Shown piece after piece: positions 1 to 8,319 of a stretch of 64,000 nucleotides of DNA (position 1 is its first letter; every line of letters begins with the position of its first letter). The DNA lies in NCBI GenBank assembly GCA_023428905.1, contig JAEYWP010000007.1, forward strand, positions 62,001-126,000, read 5' to 3'. Both the position numbers and the translations under genes were made by a program. The notes below the pieces were generated by a model. That model saw only the letters and a program-made list of their open reading frames with translations. It was not told the origin of the DNA and did not search any database. This stretch comes from Verrucomicrobiota bacterium. Lineage in GTDB: Bacteria; Verrucomicrobiota; Verrucomicrobiia; Opitutales; Opitutaceae.

Positions 1-2
1 TT

Positions 3-680
3 TTCTCCGCCGACGACTTCAGCCTGATCATCAGCGCCCTGAAGACACTGAATGACACCAAGCTGGTTTCGAATCCGACGGTGGTGACCCTCAACAACAG
101 CGAGGCCAGCATCAACATCGGTGAAGAGTACCCAATTCCGAACTACACCTACAACCAGGAGCGCGGCAGCTTCGAGGTCAGCGGCTTCATCTACAAGCCG
201 ATCGGCGTCATCCTGAAGGTCACCCCGCAGGTCAACACGGCCGGCTTCATCAAACTGACGGTTGAGCCGGAAGTCAGTTCCCGCACCGGTGTGGTCAACT
301 TCGGTGGCGCGACCGGCGCCCAGATCCCGATCATTGGTATCCGCAAGACCAAGACGCAGGTCACCCTCAAGGACGGCTTCACTCTCGGCCTCGGAGGCCT
401 GGTGGAAAACCAAAAGGAAAGCACCCAGTCCAAGGTCCCCGTTCTCGGCGACATCCCGGGCCTCGGCCGCCTCTTCCGCTCGGACGGCAAGGCCACGACC
501 AATCGCAATCTGATCGTTTTCATCACCGCCAAGACCCTCAAGCCCGATGGCGCGGCGGTCGGCGAGGTCTTCGATCCGCGGATGATCCGTGAGATGAAGC
601 TTACAAAGGACGAACTGCCCGGTTTCCGTGACGGTTCCGATCCCTTCTATCAGGCTCCGGCCACCCCGGAGAAGAAGTAA
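3..680 (+). CDS. Secretin-family outer-membrane channel protein, C-terminal part (5' end outside window)
   Basis: Only the last 225 residues are present; the reading frame is open to the window edge. It is the C-terminal beta-domain of a secretin (GspD/PilQ-type), the multimeric outer-membrane gate of type II secretion or type IV pilus systems. The strongest sign is the secretin signature VPVLGDIPGLGRLF at residues 145-158 of the fragment, preceded by alternating beta-strand sequence and the LVSNPTVVTLNN stretch typical of this domain. The end (PFYQAPATPEKK) is a short polar tail. A strong terminator follows 20 bp after the stop, so this is the last gene of its unit. Type II versus type IV pilus assignment cannot be made from this fragment. 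Confidence 0.88.
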   Translation, partial: FSADDFSLIISALKTLNDTKLVSNPTVVTLNNSEASINIGEEYPIPNYTYNQERGSFEVSGFIYKPIGVILKVTPQVNTAGFIKLTVEPEVSSRTGVVNFGGATGAQIPIIGIRKTKTQVTLKDGFTLGLGGLVENQKESTQSKVPVLGDIPGLGRLFRSDGKATTNRNLIVFITAKTLKPDGAAVGEVFDPRMIREMKLTKDELPGFRDGSDPFYQAPATPEKK

Positions 681-699
681 GGATCTACGGTTTCTTTCA

Positions 700-728
700 G
701 GCGCGGCCCTCACGGCCGCGCCTTTTTT
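700..728 (+). terminator. Rho-independent terminator after the secretin gene
   Basis: A perfect 9-bp GC stem (GGCGCGGCC at 700-708 with GGCCGCGCC at 714-722), a 5-nt loop CTCAC and a run of six T. It ends the secretin transcript. Confidence 0.9.
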
Positions 729-903
729 GTGCCCGTCGGCGGCGATGCGCTGCTGCGGCGCACCCGCGGACAGGCCGCACCCTGCTGCGGGCAGAAACAT
801 CCTTTTCGTGCCCGCAGCGCACCTGCCCTCCTGCGTCCGCTCGCGGTGAAACCGTTCGACTTGACCCACCGCTCCGGACACAACGCCCTCCGTTCCCCTG
901 CGT

Positions 904-2889
904 ATGCAATACCTCGGTCTTTTCGGCATCCTGGCGGTTTTGTTTCTCAATCTCTGGGGCCTGGTGTTGGTGACGGGTTTTATCTTCCGATCGCGCTGGG
1001 TGGCACTGGCGGCCGGCCCGCTGTTACTGGTCACAGCAGGCTTTTGCCTGGAGTCCTTTGTTGGCTTGGGGCCGCTGCGCGGCGTGGGCCTGCTCGGGGC
1101 GATGGTCTCGGGCGTGCTGGTGGCGCTGAGCGCCGGGGCCATCGCGGCACCTGCCCGCTGGCGCAGCGCGGTGGACGCGTGGCGGAGCGAGTTTGGCCCG
1201 CGCCAGCTCCTTTGGCCGGCCGCCGTGTTTTTGATCCTCTTTTTTTACGCCTTGGGGTGGCGGTTCGCCTTTCCCGACATCGATGGGTCCTCGGAGAAGA
1301 TTGCCGATCTCGCCTACATCGCGGGTTACCTGACCGGCCACCGTATCCCGGTGGTGGATGCGTGGCTCGACCCCCACCTCTCGGTGCAGTATTACAGCCT
1401 GCAGCATTACGGTGCCGCGCTGCTCGGCCGCCTCCTCGGCCTTTCGGCGGGGACAACCTACAATCTGGCGTTCTGTTTTCTCGTGGCCCTGATTGGCTCC
1501 GCCTTCGCCGGGGCGGTGGTGCTGCAGACCGGATCCCGCTGGGCGCGCGGGCTGCTCGTCGCCGCCTTCGTCCTCGGCGGCACCGGCGTGAGTGGACTGG
1601 TCCATCTGACGGACACGACGGTCCAGCCGTGGAGCGGCATGCGCTACATCGGCAGTTCCCCCTTCGACCAACTTCCTCTGGGGCCCTGGCTCAAGGCGCA
1701 TGCCGATGGTTTTGCCCGGATGGACATGCCGGGTGAGCCCTTTTCTTATTCAATCTACCTGGGCGACTACCACGCTCCCTTGTCCGGCTACCTGCTGCTC
1801 TCGATCGCCGTGGCGGCGGCAGTGGTGTGGCATCGGTCCGGCCAGCGCCGCTATGCGGGACTGGTGGGAGCCACCCTGACCTGGTCGGTGTTATCGAACA
1901 CCTGGATCCTCCCCCTGCAGGGACTGGGGGTGGTGGTGTGGATCGCGTTCAACCGCCGCGACTGGCTTCGCCTCGCTCTCCCCGTGGCGGTCGGCGCCGC
2001 CAGCGTGTGGCTCGCGGCCGGTGTGTACCTCAGCGCGTTCACCGCCGCCACCGCCGGCTACAACACCGCGATCCGCCCCGTTGCCTGGTCGCAGCATGCG
2101 CCCCCGCTCCTCTTCCTGGCATTCCTGGCCCCCACCATCGGCCTGTCGGTGCTGGCGCTCCTGCGGCGTGACCGGATCAGCCGCTGGATCGGTCTGGCGG
2201 GCCTCGGGTTCCTCGCCCTCTCCGAGTTCGTTTATGTCGACGACATTTATTCGGCGGAATTTGAGCGGTTCAACACCACCCTCAAGTGGTGGCCGTGGAT
2301 TGCCGCCGCGGTGCTGCTGACTGCGGGCCCGCGCGTGCTCGCGGCCACGGGTCAGCGGACGGTCCGGATCATCGGTGCCCTGCTCTGTGGTTACACCCTA
2401 GTTTTTGCCATCGACCTCGCGGGAGTCTGGCTCCGAACCCCGAAACCCGCCTTTGGAAAGCTGGATGGCACCCGCTACCTGACCCAGCGGGTGGAAACCC
2501 ACCTGCTGCTGGAGCGCCTCAAGCTGGAGCCCCACGGGCTCGCAATCGAGCGCCCCGACCCCAAGCCTTTCACCAACTCCGCGGTGCTGCCTCTCTTTGC
2601 CGGCCATCGGCTCTGGCTCGGCTGGCTGGGCCACGAACAGCTCTGGCGCGGCTACCGCGAGGATCTGCCCCAGCGGCTGGAGACACTCACTCGTTTCTTT
2701 GATGCCAGCCTGGAGCGGCCCGGAGACTGGCTGCGCGGGCAGGGGATCGACTACGTGCTGTGGTACCAACCCGACGATACACAGGAGCGCTGGGAGACGC
2801 TGCACGGACAAATCTCCGACCGGTATGCCTGGACCGAGGTCTTTGTATCCGGAGACGGACGACGGGTCGGGTATTGGAAGCGCGATTGA
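904..2889 (+). CDS. DUF2298-type polytopic membrane protein (putative GT-C-like glycosyltransferase)
   Basis: A 661-residue protein with about a dozen hydrophobic segments in its first 500 residues and a soluble tail (about 510-661). The motif PDIDGSSEK (124-132) in the first large loop, followed by DAWLDPHLS and QYYSLQHYG (162-170), matches the pattern of DUF2298 proteins, in which an acidic loop and a tyrosine-rich motif precede a long multi-pass region. DUF2298 proteins resemble GT-C glycosyltransferases that use polyprenyl-linked sugars; the substrate here is unknown. The convergent genes downstream make UDP-galactofuranose and transfer sugars, which fits a surface-glycan role (inference). 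The ATG at 904 has no obvious Shine-Dalgarno sequence. Confidence 0.7.
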   Translation: MQYLGLFGILAVLFLNLWGLVLVTGFIFRSRWVALAAGPLLLVTAGFCLESFVGLGPLRGVGLLGAMVSGVLVALSAGAIAAPARWRSAVDAWRSEFGPRQLLWPAAVFLILFFYALGWRFAFPDIDGSSEKIADLAYIAGYLTGHRIPVVDAWLDPHLSVQYYSLQHYGAALLGRLLGLSAGTTYNLAFCFLVALIGSAFAGAVVLQTGSRWARGLLVAAFVLGGTGVSGLVHLTDTTVQPWSGMRYIGSSPFDQLPLGPWLKAHADGFARMDMPGEPFSYSIYLGDYHAPLSGYLLLSIAVAAAVVWHRSGQRRYAGLVGATLTWSVLSNTWILPLQGLGVVVWIAFNRRDWLRLALPVAVGAASVWLAAGVYLSAFTAATAGYNTAIRPVAWSQHAPPLLFLAFLAPTIGLSVLALLRRDRISRWIGLAGLGFLALSEFVYVDDIYSAEFERFNTTLKWWPWIAAAVLLTAGPRVLAATGQRTVRIIGALLCGYTLVFAIDLAGVWLRTPKPAFGKLDGTRYLTQRVETHLLLERLKLEPHGLAIERPDPKPFTNSAVLPLFAGHRLWLGWLGHEQLWRGYREDLPQRLETLTRFFDASLERPGDWLRGQGIDYVLWYQPDDTQERWETLHGQISDRYAWTEVFVSGDGRRVGYWKRD

Positions 2890-2907
2890 GCCTCCGCCGG
2901 CGGATGC

Positions 2908-4053
2908 TCAGGCCGCCCGCACGCCTTCACCGGCCGCCGCCAGCAGACGACCTGCGGTGTGGAGGGCACCGGCCACGACCTGATCCATGTTGAGGTAACG
3001 GTAGGTGGCGAGGCGGCCGAGGAAGGTCACGCCGGGTTCAGCGGCGGCCAGCGCGCGGTAGCGTTCCGCCATCGCCTGGCTTTCGACGCCGGGTACGGGG
3101 TAATAGGGGTCGGTCCGGCCCGGCCGATGTTCACCCGGAAACTCGCGCACCAAGTTGGTGAAGCGGCTGCGTTGCCCGGTGATGTGTTTAAGCTCCACTG
3201 TGCGGGTGAAGGGCTCGCTGCCGGGATAGTTCACCTGCAGGGCGGGCTGGGCGAAACCGGAGAGCGGGGCCTCCCGTTCCTCCAGTTGGAAACTGAGGGT
3301 GCGGTACGGGAGCCGGCCCCAGCGGCAGCCATAAAATTCATCCAAAGGGCCCGTGTAGATGAGGTGGCGGTAACGGAGGTGTGGCAGGATTTCCCGGTAA
3401 TCCGTCTCCAGCCGAAGCTCGGCCCGCGTGCTCTCGAGCATCCGTTCAAAAAGGGCGGTGTAGCCCCGCGCGGGCAGGGCCTGAAAGCTGTCGGAAAAAT
3501 AGCGAGCGTCCTCCCCCGTGCGAACGGGAATCCGGCGGCAAACCGAGGCCTCGAGGGCATGCGCCGGGCGGCCCCACTGCTTGCGGGTGTAACCTTCAAA
3601 AAACAGCGCGTAGAGTTCGGGTCCGACCGCCGCCAGCATGGCCTCCTCGGAGTTGGCCGGCTCCGCGATCGGCACACGCCGGACCTGGAGATAGCGCGCA
3701 AAATCGGACTCAGTTGCGCGCGGGTCCCCGCTCAGCTGGCGGAAGGTGGCGAGGTTGACGGGAAAACTCCAGTAGTTGCCACGCGCGTACGCCTGAACGC
3801 GGTAGTCGACCTCGCGCCAGTCGGTGAAGCGGCTGAGGTAGTCCCGGACCGCCGCCGAGTTGGTGCGGAAATAGTGGGGACCGTAGGCATGGTAAAGCAG
3901 CCCATTGCGGTCGGTGCGGTCGAAGCAATTGCCCCCGATATGGCTGCGCCGCTCGAGGACGAGGCAACGTCGGCCCGCTGCGGCGAGGCGCTCGGCCGCG
4001 ACCAAACCGGAGAAACCCGCGCCGACAATGACGTAGTCGTAGGCGTCAGGCAT
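2908..4053 (-). CDS. glf: UDP-galactopyranose mutase
   Basis: Flavoenzyme (381 residues, usual family size) that interconverts UDP-galactopyranose and UDP-galactofuranose, the donor for galactofuranose in surface glycans. An N-terminal FAD-binding Rossmann motif VIVGAGFSG (8-16) is followed by VLERRSHIGGNCFD and the family-typical YGPHYFRT segment containing the conserved His. The C-terminal half carries the substrate-domain features YTGPLDEFYG and YPVPG. It is downstream of a family 2 glycosyltransferase on the same strand, and the two genes overlap by 8 bp, so they are probably translationally coupled. It converges with the DUF2298 gene, leaving 18 bp between stop codons. Confidence 0.95.
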   Translation of the reverse strand: MPDAYDYVIVGAGFSGLVAAERLAAAGRRCLVLERRSHIGGNCFDRTDRNGLLYHAYGPHYFRTNSAAVRDYLSRFTDWREVDYRVQAYARGNYWSFPVNLATFRQLSGDPRATESDFARYLQVRRVPIAEPANSEEAMLAAVGPELYALFFEGYTRKQWGRPAHALEASVCRRIPVRTGEDARYFSDSFQALPARGYTALFERMLESTRAELRLETDYREILPHLRYRHLIYTGPLDEFYGCRWGRLPYRTLSFQLEEREAPLSGFAQPALQVNYPGSEPFTRTVELKHITGQRSRFTNLVREFPGEHRPGRTDPYYPVPGVESQAMAERYRALAAAEPGVTFLGRLATYRYLNMDQVVAGALHTAGRLLAAAGEGVRAA

Positions 4054-4756
4054 GGCTGAGGGTGCGGAGATCGCGGATCAGGCGCCGCGCCTTGCGGGCA
4101 AAACCCCACCACTTGACCGAGGGGTGGCCGCCGAGGCGGTCGCGGAAATGAATCGGGACCTCCACGAACCCCTGCGGTTCGAGGGCGAGGGCCATCGCAA
4201 TGTTGGCGAGGTCGAAGGTCGCCGGGATCCGCGCGGCGGCCTGCGCGGCGAGCCGGGCGGGGTAAAGCCGGTAGGGGACGTTCGTATCGTTAAGCCGGGT
4301 ACGGGTGAGAAACTTGAGGGTCCAGCGGAGCACCCGCGTGACCAGCTTGCGGGAAAACCCGTCGTCGCGCTGGACACGCCGACCGTAGATCGCGGCGGCC
4401 TCGGTCCGGCGACGCCAGAGTTCGGGGAAGGCGGAGGGATCACATTGGCCGTCCGAGTCGATCTGGAACACGTAGGCCGCGCCAGTGGCGGCAGCCAGTT
4501 GGTAGCCCACGAGGCAGCTCTGTCCGTGGCCGCGGTTTGCATGGCGGTGGACCTGCAACTCCGGCCAGGCGAGCGCGGCCAGACGGGCCGGCGTGCCGTC
4601 GGTCGAGCCGTCGTCGATCACGAGGAAACGCACGCGGTCCACCACCGAAGCCAGCGCATGTCGCCACTCCGTCACTACGCGGGTGATGCAGTCCTCCTCG
4701 TTGTAGACGGGGATGATCACGACAAGCTCGGGGGAAAGGGGGGAGGCTTCAGCCAT
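4046..4756 (-). CDS. Family 2 glycosyltransferase (dolichol-phosphate-mannose-synthase-like)
   Basis: A 236-residue GT-A fold protein. VVIIPVYNEEDCI (12-24) begins the nucleotide-binding fold, DDGSTDGT (48-55) binds UDP/GDP-sugar, and DSDGQCDP (100-107) supplies the DXD-like metal site. It lacks a C-terminal membrane anchor, so it is probably peripheral at the inner membrane, transferring a sugar to a polyprenyl phosphate or lipid-linked glycan. The ATG at 4756 was chosen because it lies 10 residues before the fold starts; the 48 extra upstream codons are low-complexity. It is first in a two-gene unit with glf. The acceptor is not predictable. Confidence 0.85.
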   Translation of the reverse strand: MAEASPLSPELVVIIPVYNEEDCITRVVTEWRHALASVVDRVRFLVIDDGSTDGTPARLAALAWPELQVHRHANRGHGQSCLVGYQLAAATGAAYVFQIDSDGQCDPSAFPELWRRRTEAAAIYGRRVQRDDGFSRKLVTRVLRWTLKFLTRTRLNDTNVPYRLYPARLAAQAAARIPATFDLANIAMALALEPQGFVEVPIHFRDRLGGHPSVKWWGFARKARRLIRDLRTLSHA

Positions 4757-5010
4757 GGTCCGGTGACAGGGGTGGCGGCTGGAGTGCGGTGGGCTGAACG
4801 CCGGAGTGGAGGCGGGGAGGGATGCGCATCGGGGGCCGTGACAACGCGCTGGTTTTCCATCTCCGCGGGTGGTGCCGGCAATCGGTAACGTCCAGAGCAT
4901 CCGTTTTTAACGCTTTGTTCGCGGCGCAGCGAGCGGCAGTCGCACCTTAGTGCGAGCCAGTTGCTGTGGGAGCGTGCGCCGCGGTCGTCGTGGGCCTGGC
5001 AGCGCAGCGT

Positions 5011-5619
5011 TTAGTATAGGCCGACGAGGTGGCCTTGAACCGCCTTGATCGCAATCACCCCCGCGTTTTTGGCGAGGTGCGCGGCAAAGCAGGGGGCGAG
5101 GGAGTGCTGCGGGTTGAAGGCGGCAAAGCGCACAAAATAAAACCAGAGGGAACCGGCGAAAAGGGCGCCGGTGGTGAACCACGCCTTTTCGGTGAAATGC
5201 CACGTGAGGGTGCTGTCTTCGAAGGTCCAGAAGTGCCCATGGAGCAGGGCGAATACCAGCGAGGCGGCGAGGACCACGGCCCATTTGACGGCGGCTCCGC
5301 GATTCTCCACCACGAGGAATCCACGGAAAATGATCTCCTCGACGAACGGTGCGACCAAGGTGTACGCGGCGAAAAGCAGCGTCATTTTTGTCTGCTCCTC
5401 CGAAATCCCCAGACGCTGCTCACCCCAGGTTTCCACCAGGACGAGAACGAGTCCGCCGATGGCCGCAATGACCAACGCCCGGGCGGGAGCCCGTGTCGAA
5501 CCCGGGAGGGCCTTTGGGTGAGGCTCACCCCGCTGACGCATCCTCAGATCGTCGAACCAGAGTTTCGCGACGTAGAGGCTGACAGCGATCAGCAGGAGCA
5601 GGACGATGGGGTTTTCCAT
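5011..5619 (-). CDS. CPBP family intramembrane metalloprotease (CAAX protease/Abi-like)
   Basis: A 202-residue integral membrane protein with all the diagnostic motifs of the CPBP (Rce1/Abi) family: EEIIFR (94-99, motif EExxxR), FALLHGH (123-129, FxxxH motif) and AHLAKN near the C-terminus (HxxxN motif). Several hydrophobic helices surround them. These proteins cleave within the membrane; in bacteria their substrates are mostly unknown, with some acting in bacteriocin self-immunity or protein maturation. It is divergent from the polyprenyl synthase, with only 45 bp between the start codons, so their promoters must lie in or near that gap. The 254 bp between this gene and the glycosyltransferase shows no credible gene. 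Confidence 0.85.
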   Translation of the reverse strand: MENPIVLLLLIAVSLYVAKLWFDDLRMRQRGEPHPKALPGSTRAPARALVIAAIGGLVLVLVETWGEQRLGISEEQTKMTLLFAAYTLVAPFVEEIIFRGFLVVENRGAAVKWAVVLAASLVFALLHGHFWTFEDSTLTWHFTEKAWFTTGALFAGSLWFYFVRFAAFNPQHSLAPCFAAHLAKNAGVIAIKAVQGHLVGLY

Positions 5620-5664
5620 GAAGGGGGTACGAGTATTGGTTAGCCAATTGGAGAGACCTGCCTA

Positions 5665-6705
5665 ATGTTCAACCCGATTATGGTCGTCAGTTCACCCGCA
5701 GCCTCGAACCGCCCCCCCGATCTTTCCTTTGCGTCGGTGTTTGGCCTGCTCCGGCCGCACATGGCCGCACTCGACCTGTTCCTGCGCGATCAGCTGGCGT
5801 CCTTTGAGCCGGAGATCCGTGCAATGGCCGATTATTGCATCGACACCTCGGGCAAACGCATTCGGCCGGCCCTGGTTTTCCTGAGCGGGTGGACGCCCGG
5901 CGGGCAGCCAGCGCCGGATCTGGTGAAGGCAGCGGCCGTGGTCGAACTCGTGCACCTCGCGACTCTCGTGCATGACGACATCATGGATGAGGCGGACGTG
6001 CGCCGTAACCGCCGCACTGCGGCGCGGGAGTACGGGCCGGCAGCCGCCGTTCTGCTGGGGGATGCTCTTTTTTCCCACGCGTTGAACCTCGCGACGCAGT
6101 TTCCCACCACGGAGGTGTGCCAGGCGGTATCCGAATCCACCCGCCGTGTTTGCGCGGGCGAGATCATCCAGACGCTGCGCCGGCGCAAAACGGCCGTGTC
6201 CCTGGCGGATTATCGCCGGGTGATCGATCTGAAGACCGCGGAGCTCTTCCGCGTATCGTGTTTCCTCGGCAGCCGGTTGGCCGGGTACGCGCCCACCTTC
6301 GTAGAGGATGCCAGCCATTTTGCCCGCCACCTAGGCATCGCTTATCAAATTTACGACGATCTCGCCGACTTTTTTGGGGACGAGACCAGCATCGGCAAGA
6401 CCCTCGGGACAGACTTGGAGAGTGGCAAGATGACCCTTCCCCTGTTGCTTCTGCAGGAACGCCTGCCCGAAAGGGAACGGGCTGCCCTGTTGGAAGAGAT
6501 CGAGGGACGCCGTCCTCGTCGCTTCGCAGAGCACCTCCAGCAAATGCGAGAACTCCAGGTTTTTTCCGGCGTCACGGACGCGATTCACGCGGAGCTTGCC
6601 GCCGCCGCCGCCCGGTTGGCGCCGCACACAGCGCTTCCGCCGTCCGCACTCCTGCTGCAATTGATCGACGTCCTTCGCCATCAGGTGGGTAAGCTCGGGG
6701 CTTGA
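5665..6705 (+). CDS. Polyprenyl diphosphate synthase (octaprenyl/nonaprenyl type)
   Basis: A trans-polyprenyl synthase of 346 residues that condenses isopentenyl diphosphate onto an allylic primer to make long chains for quinones. The two Asp-rich motifs are DDIMD (104-108) and DDLAD (231-235), which bind magnesium-diphosphate; GKRIRP (63-68) binds IPP. A GGAGAG ribosome-binding site sits 9 nt before the ATG. The product probably supplies the menaquinone or ubiquinone side chain used by the complex I encoded downstream, but chain length cannot be read from the sequence. The N-terminus is about 15 residues longer than in typical members; Met6 could also be the start. Confidence 0.9.
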   Translation: MFNPIMVVSSPAASNRPPDLSFASVFGLLRPHMAALDLFLRDQLASFEPEIRAMADYCIDTSGKRIRPALVFLSGWTPGGQPAPDLVKAAAVVELVHLATLVHDDIMDEADVRRNRRTAAREYGPAAAVLLGDALFSHALNLATQFPTTEVCQAVSESTRRVCAGEIIQTLRRRKTAVSLADYRRVIDLKTAELFRVSCFLGSRLAGYAPTFVEDASHFARHLGIAYQIYDDLADFFGDETSIGKTLGTDLESGKMTLPLLLLQERLPERERAALLEEIEGRRPRRFAEHLQQMRELQVFSGVTDAIHAELAAAAARLAPHTALPPSALLLQLIDVLRHQVGKLGA

Positions 6706-6762
6706 AGCGCGGAAAATGCGTTTGATCCCGCCCCGTTCTGTGCCACCCTTGAACGTTGCCCC

Positions 6763-7398
6763 ATGAACGTCGGATCGAAAGCTCTCGACAAGACCTTGGT
6801 CGCGTCGCCCGAGCGCCAGCAGGAGGCCGATAGCGACCTGACGGTTGTCCGTCGTGTCCAGGCTGGAGATCTCGCAGCGTTCGATTCGCTCATCCTGAAA
6901 TACCGGGAGCGTGTCTTTGGCGTGGTTTACAACATGACGTCCAACCGTGAGGACGCCGCTGATCTGACCCAGGACGCTTTTATCAAAGCGTTTCAGTCCA
7001 TTCATCGCTTCGCGGGGCAGTCCTCGTTTTTCACCTGGCTTTATCGCATCGCGGTCAATTCCACGCTCAGTCACCTTCGCAAGGCTAAGTTGCGGACCTT
7101 CTTTAGCTTCGAAAAGATCAACGAAGAGGACAAAAACACGGAGCTCCTCGGCCTGCTGACCGACAAGACCGGTGCGGATAGGGAACTCTTCGTAAAGGAG
7201 CTCCAGGAAAAATTGAACGAGGCGATGCAAAAATTGTCTATTAAGCATCGCACCGTGGTCACTCTCTTTGAAATCGACGGCCTCAGTCATGAGGAAATCG
7301 CCGAGGTCATGGACTGTTCCGTCGGAACGGTGCGTTCTCGCCTCCACTACGCAAAGCAGCTTCTGCAAGCCGAACTCCAGAGTTATACGCGTCCATGA
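6763..7398 (+). CDS. ECF-type RNA polymerase sigma factor (RpoE-like)
   Basis: A 211-residue sigma-70 family member of the extracytoplasmic-function group, with sigma2 (about 38-105, including DLTQDAFIKAF for core and -10 recognition) and sigma4 (about 145-205, helix-turn-helix LSHEEIAEVMDCSVGTVRSR). An acidic linker (KINEEDKN) joins them and there is no sigma3. It directs RNA polymerase to a stress or envelope regulon; the signal is unknown. The next gene starts inside its stop codon (ATGA at 7395), which usually marks a sigma/anti-sigma pair. The N-terminal 30 residues are polar and probably flexible. Confidence 0.92.
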   Translation: MNVGSKALDKTLVASPERQQEADSDLTVVRRVQAGDLAAFDSLILKYRERVFGVVYNMTSNREDAADLTQDAFIKAFQSIHRFAGQSSFFTWLYRIAVNSTLSHLRKAKLRTFFSFEKINEEDKNTELLGLLTDKTGADRELFVKELQEKLNEAMQKLSIKHRTVVTLFEIDGLSHEEIAEVMDCSVGTVRSRLHYAKQLLQAELQSYTRP

Positions 7399-8237
7399 AC
7401 GATCCGCAGAGGAACCGCACGACTGTTACCCTTGAAGATCTCCTTCGCGTTAAGCGGGCGGAACGCCCCCCGGCAGAGTTTTGGGTAGAGTTTGAGCGCA
7501 CCTTGCGCGCCAAACAGCTGGCGGCCATCGTCGAAAAACGCCCCTGGTGGCAATCGTGGCGTTCGGTCTGGCGTCTCGGCTTGCCCACGGGCGCCGCTGC
7601 CGCTCTCGCGTTCGGGGTCGCCTCTTTTTACCTGGGCCGCACCGCTTCTTATACGGAACGGGGAGCGCAGCCGATCGCCTCGGCCACCCAGGCGCCCCGT
7701 TCACCGTCCGTCGCGACCCTGGAAGCCGTTGAGACGGCTGTGGTTGAACCCCAGGCGGCCCCGCTGCTGGCCTCCGCATCCACAGAAGCGCTTCCGACGC
7801 CTGCTGACGACCTTTCCCACAGCCCTTCGGGCGTAGAGGTGGCGTCCGCTGCTGCGGACCACGCCGCCTCGCGCGCGCTGCCGACGCCGGACCTCGATGA
7901 GCGCGCGTCGTTTGCCTCTGCGTCCCTGCGCGAGGAGAGCACGCTGGCTGACCTGAGTCTTTTCTTTGAGCGAGCCGTTGCTTCGGTCGACGAGCGGGGC
8001 CATCTGCGTCAGCCGGTGCAGGACCCACTCGCCCAGGTGCCGAGCCCGCAAGACGCACGGCGCGCCCGCCTCCTTGCCTTTGCCAGCACGGTGGACCGCA
8101 ATTCCCCCCAGTACAGCGACGCCTCGAACGTCATCCGTTCCCGCGAGCGCATCACCAATCACCTGAACGACGAGGCGCTTTACGATTCCATTCGCCGCCT
8201 CGGCGTCCGCGGCAACGGCGTATCCATTCAGTTCTGA
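7395..8237 (+). CDS. Single-pass membrane protein coupled to the sigma factor (putative anti-sigma factor)
   Basis: A 280-residue protein with a cytoplasmic N-terminus (1-60, containing LEDLLRVKRAERPPAEFW), one membrane segment at about 62-80 (LPTGAAAALAFGVASFYLG) and an Ala/Ser/Pro/Glu-rich periplasmic domain. No zinc-binding HxxxCxxC anti-sigma motif is present, so it is not a ZAS-type factor. The role is inferred from topology and from the 4-bp overlap with the ECF sigma gene. The sequence of the periplasmic part is low in complexity and I recognise no domain in it. A terminator closes this two-gene unit. Confidence 0.75.
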   Translation: MNDPQRNRTTVTLEDLLRVKRAERPPAEFWVEFERTLRAKQLAAIVEKRPWWQSWRSVWRLGLPTGAAAALAFGVASFYLGRTASYTERGAQPIASATQAPRSPSVATLEAVETAVVEPQAAPLLASASTEALPTPADDLSHSPSGVEVASAAADHAASRALPTPDLDERASFASASLREESTLADLSLFFERAVASVDERGHLRQPVQDPLAQVPSPQDARRARLLAFASTVDRNSPQYSDASNVIRSRERITNHLNDEALYDSIRRLGVRGNGVSIQF

Positions 8238-8265
8238 CACGGCGGTCTCCGCCCGGTCTTTCTTC

Positions 8266-8288
8266 AAGGCGGCTTCGGCCGCCTTTTT
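8266..8288 (+). terminator. Rho-independent terminator after the sigma/anti-sigma pair
   Basis: Perfect hairpin AAGGCGGC, UUCG tetraloop, GCCGCCTT, running into T residues. It lies 28 bp after the stop and separates this unit from fumC. Confidence 0.9.
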
Positions 8289-8319
8289 GATTTTTGGCGG
8301 CGCCCGGTTAGGCTGGGCG

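Noticed and set aside
729..1736. Open frame overlapping the start of the DUF2298 gene
   Set aside because: Arg/Pro/Gly-rich shadow frame with no motif; the annotated gene covers most of it.
4940..4955. TCGCAC/GTGCGA hairpin as a terminator downstream of the CPBP gene
   Set aside because: Short stem, no T-run on either strand.
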